Shown: positions 1 through 6,888 of the stretch, one piece after another
Layout of the letters: each line of letters starts with the position of its first letter
How positions within the stretch are numbered: the stretch's first letter is position 1
Source of the DNA: Candidatus Rifleibacteriota bacterium
GTDB lineage: Bacteria > Muiribacteriota > Ozemobacteria > Ozemobacterales > Ozemobacteraceae
NCBI GenBank assembly: GCA_015233155.1
Contig: JADFYG010000063.1
Location: 1 to 34,035, forward strand
Length of the DNA stretch: 34,035 nucleotides
Direction: 5' to 3'
Made by a program: the position numbers and the translations under genes
The notes under the pieces: model-generated
What the model was told of the DNA's origin: nothing
The model's database searches: none
The model's input: only the letters and a program-made list of their open reading frames with translations

Positions 1-1
1 C

Positions 2-316
2 AAATGGAAGAGTTATAGAGGTCTGGACCGTCTTGGATACCAACACGAGGTTGAAGACGAAACATACTGCTATGATGGCGAGAACATTCTGCCCAACGTC
101 CACAGAGTCGCGGCATTGCTGAAGCGCTGGCTCCTGGGGACCCACCAGAATTTTGTGAGTCAGGAAAACCTTGATTTTTACCTTGATGAATTCGTGTTCC
201 GTCACAACCGAAGGAACGCGAAAAGTAGAGGTTCTCTCTTCAAAACCGTCCTCGAACAAGCGGTTCTCCATTCCCCAATTACAAATCATGCTGTAATGCA
301 AACATCGGTCCAGTAA
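2..316 (+). mobile_element. IS1595/ISXO2-type transposase, C-terminal part (5' end outside window)
   Basis: The open frame runs in from the window edge and ends at TAA 314-316. The end of the protein has the typical ISXO2-like layout: a K-W-x-x-Y-x-x-L-x-x-x-G-Y-x-H block near the edge, then L-L-K-R-W-L-L-G-T-H-Q, then F-Y-L-D-E-F-V-F-R-H-N-R-R, and a short basic tail. In IS1595-family DDE transposases these segments surround the last catalytic residue and the arginine-rich end. About 104 residues are visible, so whether the element is intact cannot be judged. I could not identify a terminal inverted repeat between the stop and the next reading frame. Family assignment is by motif recall, not by search. 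Confidence 0.8.
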
Positions 317-334
317 ATGCTGTTATAAGGTTGA

Positions 335-919
335 GTGAAGTGCATATCCCAATTCAGCAAAATGCATGGCTGGGAAAAACCTCCAGACGCTCCATTAGGT
401 TTGGAACTCTTTCAAGATATCATTTATTACTCTCTTTACAATATTCTTTATCATTTCGATGAAAAAGCGTATTTCTCAAAAGTATACAAAGTGAATTTGA
501 CAAAGAAACTGTTTTCAACACAAAAAAATGAGTTACTGTTTTACTTTGCAGACATAGACAGAATTGGGTTCACAACCAGGAATAACGTGTCTGTTCTAAA
601 TCAGGAATTGAATATATTGTCGAGAAAAATACAAGACAAAGGCGGGAAACTGATAGTTTTACCATGCCCGGATAAATATGAAGTATATTGCAAGTATATC
701 GCTAACAACATTCTTCCAAAAAATAATTTTTTTGAATTCATGGATGAATTACAGAAAGAATTCGTTTATATCGATACAAGAAAGCTCCTGCTTGAACAAA
801 TAGATAATGGGAAAAAAGATATATATTTTGCAGACGATACTCATTGGTCACCGATTTCAGCAAAACTGGTTGCAAATGAAATATTCAAAGAATTAAGTAT
901 TCTGCCTGCGTCCAGGTAG
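335..919 (+). pseudogene. C-terminal remnant of an AlgX/AlgJ-like SGNH-hydrolase protein
   Basis: This 194-codon frame is distinctly AT-rich compared with the rtc genes beside it. It ends with a D-D-T-H-W-S-P motif followed by A-K-L-V-A-N-E-I, which resembles block V (DxxH, catalytic Asp and His) of AlgX/AlgJ-type SGNH hydrolase-like domains involved in exopolysaccharide O-acetylation. A mid-protein stretch (G-G-K-L-I-V-L-P-C-P-D-K-Y) fits the strand that precedes the hinge in these folds. The N-terminal nucleophile (GDS) block and any signal peptide are missing. The only upstream start is a GTG one base after an in-frame stop and without a ribosome binding site. I infer a 5'-truncated gene, plausibly cut by the IS element that ends about 18 bases upstream. 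Confidence 0.5.
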
Positions 920-982
920 CCAGAAGGAAGGTGATACTCTCTCGAAGAAACGACAATCCATTATTTACAGGGGAGGCTGAAC

Positions 983-2224
983 CTAGCCTTTGATTACACC
1001 CAATGGATGAAGTTTGACGACAGGATCAACGAGATCCATCTGGTTTCTGATTACCTGATCTATGTTCTTGTATGCCTGAGGCGCTTCACCGAAGTCGTAT
1101 GCGATTCCGCCCTGTTTTTTTCGTCGTCCCGAAGATCTTTGTTTGCTCCATCTGTCGAATACTATACCCTGCATCGCCTTGTCGCACTCCTCCAGCGTGA
1201 GTTGCCTGCTGGCCTCCATTCGCCCCATTCTTCGCCCGGCTCCATGGGAGCAGGAGCTGAACGATTCAGGATTTCCCAGGCCACGGACGATGTAAGAGGA
1301 TGCGCCCATGCTTCCGGGAATTATTCCTAACTCATCTTTTTTTGCCGATGTTGCACCCTTGCGATGGATCCAGACATTCCTTCCGAAGTGATGCTCGATG
1401 GCGGCATAATTGTGATGGATATTGATTTCTTCAGGGAATTGGATCCCGGGAATGTGTTCGGCAAGGACCTCCTTGAAAATAGCCATCATTCGTCTGCGAT
1501 TCTCGAGGGCGTAGGCCAGCGCAAAATTCATGTCTCGAATGTAGTCCCTTCCTTCCCTGGAGTCTACAGGCAGAAAAGCGAGATCAGTCGATGGCAATTC
1601 CGCATGCCATTTATCGTTGAGTCTTCGTGCAAGATCATGATAAAAGCTCGCAATTCTATAACCCAGGTTTCTGGATCCGGAGTGCAACATCAGCCAGATA
1701 CAATTGTCTTCGCTGGCCTGAAGCTCGATGAAGTGATTACCGCCCCCGAGTGTGCCAAGATTCTTTCGATCATGGTTCAATTTGGACAAGTCCAGCCAGT
1801 CCGGCTTGCTGCCGGCAACCGTGTCTTCAAAGACGGCAAAACCATCCCACTCCTGCTGAGATTTATGACTGTTGCCCTCACCAACCGGAATCCGGCGCTT
1901 GGTGGAATCCATGAGGTTTCGGATGTTCTGAGTGTTTCCCAGTTGCTCAACCGTTATAGAGGTTTTTACGGCTCCCATTCCGCAGCCAATGTCGACGCCG
2001 ACAGCATTTGGTATGACAGAATCCCTGCATGCGATGACTCCGCCGATAGGCATGCCATAGCCGACATGACAATCCGGCATCAGGGCAACGTGGAACGCTA
2101 TGGAAGGGTGCGCGGCAAGATTCGCCGCCTGGCCCATGGCTTCCGGTTCCAGGTCCGGGCACCATGATTTAACCGGAACACGCGCATTTATCGAAATGCT
2201 CTTCTTGTCTTTTATCCATTCCAT
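983..2224 (-). CDS. rtcB: RNA-splicing ligase RtcB (3'-phosphate/5'-hydroxyl RNA ligase)
   Basis: RtcB joins RNA 2',3'-cyclic phosphate or 3'-phosphate ends to 5'-OH ends with GTP and Mn2+. The 413-residue length is normal for the family. The metal/GMP machinery is visible: D51-x-H53 in M-P-D-C-H-V-G-Y-G, C81 in V-G-V-D-I-G-C-G-M, H164 in L-G-G-G-N-H-F-I-E, H181 in L-H-S-G-S-R-N, His 270/271 in N-I-H-H-N-Y-A, and the guanylylated His in S-C-S-H-G-A-G-R (H327, equivalent to E. coli H337). The start overlaps the end of rtcA by 13 bases and has GGAG about 10 bases upstream. It is the last gene of the slipin-rtcA-rtcB operon. No key residue is missing, so it should be active. Confidence 0.97.
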   Translation of the reverse strand: MEWIKDKKSISINARVPVKSWCPDLEPEAMGQAANLAAHPSIAFHVALMPDCHVGYGMPIGGVIACRDSVIPNAVGVDIGCGMGAVKTSITVEQLGNTQNIRNLMDSTKRRIPVGEGNSHKSQQEWDGFAVFEDTVAGSKPDWLDLSKLNHDRKNLGTLGGGNHFIELQASEDNCIWLMLHSGSRNLGYRIASFYHDLARRLNDKWHAELPSTDLAFLPVDSREGRDYIRDMNFALAYALENRRRMMAIFKEVLAEHIPGIQFPEEINIHHNYAAIEHHFGRNVWIHRKGATSAKKDELGIIPGSMGASSYIVRGLGNPESFSSCSHGAGRRMGRMEASRQLTLEECDKAMQGIVFDRWSKQRSSGRRKKQGGIAYDFGEAPQAYKNIDQVIRNQMDLVDPVVKLHPLGVIKG

Positions 2225-3228
2225 ATTTTCCAGACTCCTTTTCTAATCTCTGATATTTGTATCTGGATATCTAAAAATGATCTGATGATCTCTATGTTGG
2301 TCGTGGTATGAGACGTCGGCGCACGGGTTGTGAAGCTCCCTTTGCCGGCAAGTGCCATTGGGATGAGCAGTTGATCCGCCATATGTTCATCTATTGCCGC
2401 TCCACATGCAAAAAAGCGATTCGCACTTGAGCTCACCAAATGAGCGACCTTGTTGCGTGAAGTTCCCATTTCTCCAAAACCAGTGAAGAACGCACGACTG
2501 TTTTCGAACTCCATTTCAAGCATTGCTACATTTCCAGGCCCTGATGATGAGACATTTTCGGCTCTAAATCTATCTATAGGAAAACGGGTCCCCCGAGCAA
2601 TCAACTTGCACTCATCATCAGCTATTTCCCATGGAATATTAGCAACAGCCGTCAGAACTTCCGATCGGATGAGACGCCCGCGTTCAGTCAAATCTATATT
2701 AAGAAGTTTTTCAGCCGGAGGAGTAATCCTGAAAATGCATTTTCCTCCTCCGGCCGGATAAAACCCCCATTGAGTGATTTCAGCGCTAAACCACGCGCCC
2801 ATGCGCTCGATCAATGGCAGAAACGCTTGTTTCAGGAAGTGAAACGGCGGAGCCCATGGGTTATGCGTTCCCCCCTCCAGATGAATCGTGGAACTTTCCT
2901 TGGCACACAGTAACGGAGGAAGAATCGTCTGAAGAACAAGAGTGGCGCTACCCGCTGTTCCGACCGCAAAACTGTAGGCTCCTGGATTAACCTGACCGGG
3001 AACGAAGGTCAGACTCAGGGAAGAAATATCCGCACCGGTAACATCGGCTTGACATATGCTTTGCGCCGCATTTACGGCTGTCAGATGCTGTCTCAGCAAT
3101 CCGGGTTTTGGACGCTTTGCCCTGATATTCGTAATCCGGAACGGTTTTCCTGTGCACATCGACAAAGCCAGCGATGTCCTAAGGATCTGTCCGCCGCCCT
3201 CACCTGTGGATCCGTCAATATGAATCAT
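2212..3228 (-). CDS. rtcA: RNA 3'-terminal phosphate cyclase RtcA
   Basis: RtcA converts RNA 3'-phosphates to 2',3'-cyclic phosphates with ATP through a covalent histidine-AMP. The protein begins I-D-G-S-T-G-E-G-G-G-Q-I-L-R-T, the family N-terminal signature, and carries the R-A-K-R-P-x-P-G-L-x-x-Q-H block near residues 40-52. Near the end, H-M-A-D-Q-L-L-I-P-M-A-L-A precedes the adenylylated His (about H307 in the S-H-T-T-T-N-I motif). The 338-residue length is normal. An unusual A/T-rich stretch separates GGAG from the ATG but spacing is workable. The gene begins 15 bases after the slipin stop and overlaps rtcB, so the three are translated from one transcript. The product supplies the ends that RtcB seals. 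Confidence 0.96.
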   Translation of the reverse strand: MIHIDGSTGEGGGQILRTSLALSMCTGKPFRITNIRAKRPKPGLLRQHLTAVNAAQSICQADVTGADISSLSLTFVPGQVNPGAYSFAVGTAGSATLVLQTILPPLLCAKESSTIHLEGGTHNPWAPPFHFLKQAFLPLIERMGAWFSAEITQWGFYPAGGGKCIFRITPPAEKLLNIDLTERGRLIRSEVLTAVANIPWEIADDECKLIARGTRFPIDRFRAENVSSSGPGNVAMLEMEFENSRAFFTGFGEMGTSRNKVAHLVSSSANRFFACGAAIDEHMADQLLIPMALAGKGSFTTRAPTSHTTTNIEIIRSFLDIQIQISEIRKGVWKIWNG

Positions 3229-3243
3229 TTTTTTTTCTCCGAT

Positions 3244-4344
3244 TTATAGAAGATTAACAATCCTCTCTGTCACTCCTTTTTCACCAAGAATGAGTTTCAG
3301 CTTCGATTTTTCCGCAACCCGCTCAAGGACCTCCAGCTCGCGAAGACGCATCAAAGTGGGATTTTGTTCCAGCATCTTGGCTGTATTGCACTGGCTTCGG
3401 GTTGCCGCCGTTTCCTCACGTCGAACAATCTGGTTAGCCTCCGCTTCTTTTTGGGCCGCAACGACTTTGTTCATCAATTCGCGAATATCGCCCGGAAGTA
3501 TAAGGTCCTTGATTCCAAAATAGACAATAGACAACCCGAATTTATCTGCCTTGGACTTCAAAAGTTCCACGATTTCGTTTGCCAGAGCATCCTTTTCACT
3601 CAGGATATCATCAAGTTTCCGACTGCCAACCGCCGAACGTAAGATCAGCTGACTTTCACGATATAAAGCCTGATCCGGAGCATCTGAGATCTCAATCGAT
3701 TTTCGGGCATCGCTGACGCGATAGCTGATAACAGCGTTCAAGCGAAGTGTGACCTTGTCTGAGGTTATTATTTCCTGTCCGGACATATCCAACAGTTTCT
3801 CACGAAGATCTATTTTATGAAACTTCACTGTGCAGACATCCTTCCAGAATGAATAGAAACCTGGCGCAAGTTCGCTGTCCAAGACACCATCTTTGAAATA
3901 CAGGCATGTCTCGCCTTCTTCTATCTGAACTGTTCGAAGCATGGCGTCACTTCCGAGGCTCTGCGCAATGCGAAACATCATTTTGTGTCTGAACTGAGGG
4001 TCATCAACTGAAATGCGTTCCACTTTTATCTCACGGCACCGCTTCCAGATAGCGTATGCTCCAGGGCCGATGATCTTCTCGAATCGTCCGTCAGTCCACA
4101 GCAGGGCGCGCTCGTTGTCCTTCAGATCGACGGTTTCGACATATTCGTCCAGAATGTGGCTGCGAATGATTTCATCGAGATCCGGATGAGAAACGAGGAG
4201 CTCTTTTTCGGAAAGAACGTCGATGCGTTCTCCCATAAATTCTTTGGCAAGATACCATCCCGGCTGTAGTGCTTCAATCAATTGGTCATTGTGAATGCGA
4301 AGCCCGACTTGATGGTGGTTGATTTTCACGAGTTTCAGTAACAT
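3244..4344 (-). CDS. Slipin/SPFH (band 7) protein of the rtc operon, soluble
   Basis: This is a 366-residue SPFH/band-7 protein. Residues about 165-300 carry the slipin core (strands around Q-E-I-I-T-S-D-K-V-T-L-R-L-N-A-V-I-S-Y-R-V, then a Q-L-I-L-R-S-A-V-G segment) followed by a helical, coiled-coil-prone E/A/Q/R tail. No transmembrane helix or N-terminal hydrophobic hairpin is present, so unlike stomatins it is probably cytosolic. The N-terminal 160 residues contain three degenerate repeats of a [dG-x-(4-5)-L/I-x-P-G-x-Y-x-x-W/a-K] pattern. The start chosen is the ATG at 4344 with AGGAGG 7 bases upstream; a longer frame to 4386 lacks such a site. Slipins are known companions of rtc genes; their exact role in RNA repair is unknown to me. 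Confidence 0.85.
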   Translation of the reverse strand: MLLKLVKINHHQVGLRIHNDQLIEALQPGWYLAKEFMGERIDVLSEKELLVSHPDLDEIIRSHILDEYVETVDLKDNERALLWTDGRFEKIIGPGAYAIWKRCREIKVERISVDDPQFRHKMMFRIAQSLGSDAMLRTVQIEEGETCLYFKDGVLDSELAPGFYSFWKDVCTVKFHKIDLREKLLDMSGQEIITSDKVTLRLNAVISYRVSDARKSIEISDAPDQALYRESQLILRSAVGSRKLDDILSEKDALANEIVELLKSKADKFGLSIVYFGIKDLILPGDIRELMNKVVAAQKEAEANQIVRREETAATRSQCNTAKMLEQNPTLMRLRELEVLERVAEKSKLKLILGEKGVTERIVNLL

Positions 4345-4505
4345 ATTGTTCCTCCTTCGAATCTCTTGGTAATTCAGGCCTTGCATCTCCCTGGATAATT
4401 TTCGTGAAGGCCTTCCGGACAGTTCACCACTCCGCCAGCACCTCTTCCGGTGGAATATGCGTCAGTTGCGAAAGTTGCCGGGTGACCACCGTGCAGCAAG
4501 ATGTG

Positions 4506-4528
4506 AAAAAGGAGATTCAAATCCTCCT
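4506..4528 (-). terminator. Terminator-like hairpin between the tRNA-like RNA and the slipin gene
   Basis: On the minus strand AGGA(G)GAT pairs with ATCTCCT around a four-base loop (one bulged G) and is followed directly by TTTTT. It lies about 160 bases upstream of the slipin start and 150 bases downstream of the tRNA-like element. As drawn it could end a short non-coding transcript and limit read-through into slipin-rtcA-rtcB. The stem is only about 7 pairs, so it may be a weak or conditional terminator. Confidence 0.45.
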
Positions 4529-4628
4529 GAACAGGGCTTTATCGGACTTATTTCATCAACCTGATACGCGTACTGCATGACCTTTGTCGGTGTTGCCTCC
4601 GATAGATGAAGATCTGTCTGTCGGAAAA

Positions 4629-4643
4629 GCCAGGCGACCTGGC
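4629..4643 (-). other. Perfect 6-bp hairpin in the rtc leader RNA
   Basis: GCCAGG and CCTGGC flank a three-base TCG loop on the minus strand, inside the transcribed leader downstream of the tRNA-like module. A pyrimidine-rich CTTTTCC run follows. It is likely a structural element of the leader RNA; no specific function can be assigned. Confidence 0.4.
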
Positions 4644-4667
4644 GAGACTGCCCTTCCGGCGATTCTG

Positions 4668-4681
4668 GTGCCTTCCGGCAC
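4668..4681 (-). other. GGAA-tetraloop hairpin overlapping the tRNA-like acceptor strand
   Basis: On the minus strand GTGCC-GGAA-GGCAC forms a 5-bp stem with a GNRA-class tetraloop. Its 5' arm is the same segment (CAGTGCC, 4677-4683) that closes the tRNA-like module with GGCACTG. The two pairings exclude each other, which gives the leader two alternative folds. Confidence 0.45.
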
Positions 4682-4755
4682 TGTTTTTGGTGCAGGATTC
4701 GAACCTGCGACACGTGGGTTATAGCCACTGCTCTACCGTTGAGCTAACCAGTGCC
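4677..4755 (-). ncRNA. tRNA-like RNA module in the leader of the rtc operon
   Basis: Minus-strand elements in order: GGCACTG; GTTA; D arm GCTC-AACGGTA-GAGC with the G-G pair in the loop; anticodon-like arm GTGG-CTATAAC-CCAC; a short variable segment; a perfect T arm GCAGG-TTCGAAT-CCTGC; then ACCAAAAA; then CAGTGCC, which pairs perfectly with the initial GGCACTG. It is not a normal tRNA. The 3' acceptor strand is displaced by an 8-base A-rich insert (its ACC... part can pair with GGT), no CCA end follows the stem, the anticodon stem has 4 good pairs, and the loop would give AUA, an anticodon not expected in bacteria. A tRNA-derived module in a sigma-54 rtc operon recalls the tRNA-mimicking part of YrlA-type Y RNAs in the Salmonella rsr-yrlBA-rtcBA operon. 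A degenerate real tRNA is the alternative. Confidence 0.7.
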
Positions 4756-4841
4756 GACATCAACTTCAAAACCGTTCCCGGAACTCCTTAACCTACTGGC
4801 CGGAGCCGGCGGTCGAATCCGTCAGCACGACAATGATCATC

Positions 4842-4856
4842 GCAAACACCTTGCCA
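4842..4856 (-). promoter_or_regulatory. Sigma-54 (-24/-12) promoter of the rtc locus
   Basis: The minus strand reads TGGCAAGGTGTTTGC, against the sigma-54 consensus TGGCACGnnnnTTGC. GG and GC are exactly 10 bases apart and the only core mismatch is A for C. The predicted start of transcription is near 4830, about 75 bases before the tRNA-like module. rtc operons are classically controlled by sigma-54 and the activator RtcR, so motif and gene content agree. rtcR is not in the window. Confidence 0.7.
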
Positions 4857-4938
4857 GGTATTATAAAATTTGCTCGAATCTCGAAATAGCGCTTCACAAA
4901 AGAGTTTTCACGGTCTGTCAGAAAAAAGAGTGATATTT

Positions 4939-4982
4939 TTGTATATAAATTATTATAGATAAATATAAAATTTTATATACAA
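4939..4982. promoter_or_regulatory. AT-rich inverted repeat, candidate upstream activator/IHF site
   Basis: TTGTATATAAA (4939-4949) and its exact reverse complement TTTATATACAA (4972-4982) are separated by 22 A/T-rich bases; centres are 33 bases apart, about three helical turns. The pair sits roughly 85-130 bases upstream of the sigma-54 promoter, the usual position for enhancer sites of sigma-54 activators such as RtcR or for IHF bending. It might instead serve the plus-strand carbamoyltransferase gene. Confidence 0.4.
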
Positions 4983-5099
4983 TATTGAGTGCATGGAAAT
5001 GATCCGGCTTTTTCTGATGCCCCCGCGGCAAGATAAGCTCTGGAATAAAGTCATGGTTTTCCAGACTTCCAGACTTCCGATTAGTTGAAAACAGAAAGA

Positions 5100-5128
5100 T
5101 TGACGAGTCATCTATTCTGTCCTAGACT
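5100..5128 (+). promoter_or_regulatory. Sigma-70-type promoter for the carbamoyltransferase gene
   Basis: TTGACG (5100-5105) and TAGACT (5123-5128) are separated by 17 bases, with an expected start near 5135 and a short leader before the GAGGTGAG ribosome site and ATG at 5158. The -10 box matches 4 of 6 consensus bases. Just upstream is a short tandem repeat of CCAGACTT at about 5061-5076. Confidence 0.5.
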
Positions 5129-5157
5129 GCGTGGAAATCCATTTGAGGTGAGAAACC

Positions 5158-6888
5158 ATGACAACCACCATTCTAGGGGTCAATTCCGCGTATCATGAAT
5201 CATCGGTGTGCATTCTCCGTGATGGAGTCATTCTCGGGGCTGTCGAAGAGGAGCGTTTCAACCGGGTGAAGCATGCCAAGTGCGCCAGGGTGGATAACCC
5301 TGACGAGCTGCCCGATAAAGCTCTCGAATGGGCATTGCGTTCTACCGGAATCAAACCCGAAGAAATCGATCATATCGGTTTCTCCTTCGATCCGGAAAAA
5401 CGTCTGGCTTTCAACCGTGACCTCCACGAAAAAAACATTCCCCCCGGTGATTACGGAACTCCCGAAGGAGAAGAGATTTTTTACCAGCATCTGCAAAAAG
5501 CTGCTGCAGAACTGCGCCGGCGTTTTCCCAAAGCGAAATTTCATTTTCTGGGTCATCATCTTTGCCATGCTGCCAGCACTTTCTTTCCTTCGCGTCACGA
5601 GCGGGCCGGCGTAATCGCCATAGACGGAATTGGCGAGAGTGGAACCACATGGCTCGGGGTCGGCGAAGGAAATCGACTTACGCCGCTAATGGAGGTTGCT
5701 TACCCGAATTCACTCGGTTTCGTCTGGGAAAAAATATCGGAACATCTTGGTTTCGATTTGTATGGTGGCCCCGGAAAATTGATGGGATATGCTTGTATCA
5801 GCGACCCTATTGGCGAGGACAGCGGTGTTGACTATGCCGAGCGATTCCGGCAGGTTATCAAACTGACCGACTCAGGTTTCACTGTGGACAATGATGTCAT
5901 GCGATTCCGAACGCGCGATTTCACCGGTTTGGAGCCTTTGTTCGGTCCGCGTCGCGCAGCCGTAGTAGACCGGTTCGAGGAAGCCAGTATCGCGGCAGGA
6001 TTGCAAGTCGTTACTGAAGAAGTATTTGTGCATCTGGCGCGCTTGCTTCACAAGAAGACAGGTTTGGATGCACTGTGTCTGGCTGGTGGTGTCGCTCTCA
6101 ATTGCGTTGCTAACAGCCATATACTGCAGGAAACACCAATCCGGTTCCTTCATGTTCAGCCTGCCGCGAACGATGGCGGCACAGCCATCGGAGCCGCCTG
6201 CCTTATCTGGAACCAGGTACTTGGAAACACCCATCGGCCGCGTCTCGAACACACATATCTTGGCCCCGAATACACTGAAGCTGAAATTGCGGCAGCCCTG
6301 AAAGACGCTGGGCTGCAAGCCATCAAACCGGATAATCTGCCCCGCGTATGTGCCAGACTTATTTACGATGGGAATGTCGTGGCCTGGTTTCAGGGACGAC
6401 TGGAATTTGGTCCGCGTGCTCTTGGCAATCGCAGTATCCTGGCCGATCCGTCAAGATTCGACATACGCAATCGTCTGAATGCGAAAGTCAAGGAACGTGA
6501 AAGTTTCCGCCCGTTCGCTCCTTCAGTGCTTGCCGAAGATGTGGGCCGCTTTCTGAAAGTGTTTGATGATATGGATGCGGCTGAATACATGCTTCTTGCT
6601 CTCCCGGTCAGGGAGGCCCGTGATGCTCAACGTATCCCTGCTGTTACACAGGAGAACGGCATCACAAGAGTGGCGACATCACGTGCTCACGTAGTCCGAC
6701 GTGAGATTAATCCCATATACGCCAGCCTTCTGGATGAAATGAAGGCTTTATCCGGTGTCGGAATGGTTCTGAACACATCTTTCAACATCAGCGAACCCGT
6801 TGTCTGTTCCCCCGCGGATGCAATCAACTGTTTCAAGCGCTCACGTATGGATGCGCTTGCAATCGGTCCGTTTCTCGTCAAAAGATGA
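5158..6888 (+). CDS. NodU/CmcH-family carbamoyltransferase
   Basis: The enzyme family transfers a carbamoyl group from carbamoyl phosphate, through carbamoyl-AMP, to a hydroxyl of a sugar, antibiotic or other small molecule. The 576-residue protein has both halves: the Kae1-like N-terminal domain starts G-V-N-S-A-Y-H-E-S-S with E-E-E-R-F-N-R-V-K-H, contains the metal-binding H-H-L-C-H-A-A-S (H133, H134, H137) and D-G-I-G-E; G-G-V-A-L-N-C-V-A-N lies mid-protein; the YrdC-like C-terminal part has G-R-L-E-F-G-P-R-A-L-G-N-R-S near residues 413-426. GAGGTGAG precedes the ATG. Its stop overlaps the start of the radical SAM gene (ATGA), so the two are probably coupled. The acceptor cannot be told from sequence. 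Confidence 0.93.
   Translation: MTTTILGVNSAYHESSVCILRDGVILGAVEEERFNRVKHAKCARVDNPDELPDKALEWALRSTGIKPEEIDHIGFSFDPEKRLAFNRDLHEKNIPPGDYGTPEGEEIFYQHLQKAAAELRRRFPKAKFHFLGHHLCHAASTFFPSRHERAGVIAIDGIGESGTTWLGVGEGNRLTPLMEVAYPNSLGFVWEKISEHLGFDLYGGPGKLMGYACISDPIGEDSGVDYAERFRQVIKLTDSGFTVDNDVMRFRTRDFTGLEPLFGPRRAAVVDRFEEASIAAGLQVVTEEVFVHLARLLHKKTGLDALCLAGGVALNCVANSHILQETPIRFLHVQPAANDGGTAIGAACLIWNQVLGNTHRPRLEHTYLGPEYTEAEIAAALKDAGLQAIKPDNLPRVCARLIYDGNVVAWFQGRLEFGPRALGNRSILADPSRFDIRNRLNAKVKERESFRPFAPSVLAEDVGRFLKVFDDMDAAEYMLLALPVREARDAQRIPAVTQENGITRVATSRAHVVRREINPIYASLLDEMKALSGVGMVLNTSFNISEPVVCSPADAINCFKRSRMDALAIGPFLVKR

Noticed and set aside
1364..2167. 267-codon plus-strand frame inside rtcB
   Set aside because: Antisense to a well-conserved gene with all motifs on the minus strand; a shadow frame.
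4462..4728. 88-codon minus-strand frame in the rtc leader
   Set aside because: It runs through the tRNA-like arms, has no ribosome site and its start lies inside the anticodon-like arm; better explained as non-coding RNA.
4751..4828. Plus-strand tRNA-like reading with GTGCCGAC/GTCAGCAC closing stem and a GGCGG-TCGAAT-CCGTC arm
   Set aside because: The T-like loop has six bases, no D or anticodon arm can be drawn, and the closing pair shares bases with the minus-strand element; used only as an alternative pairing of the minus-strand leader.
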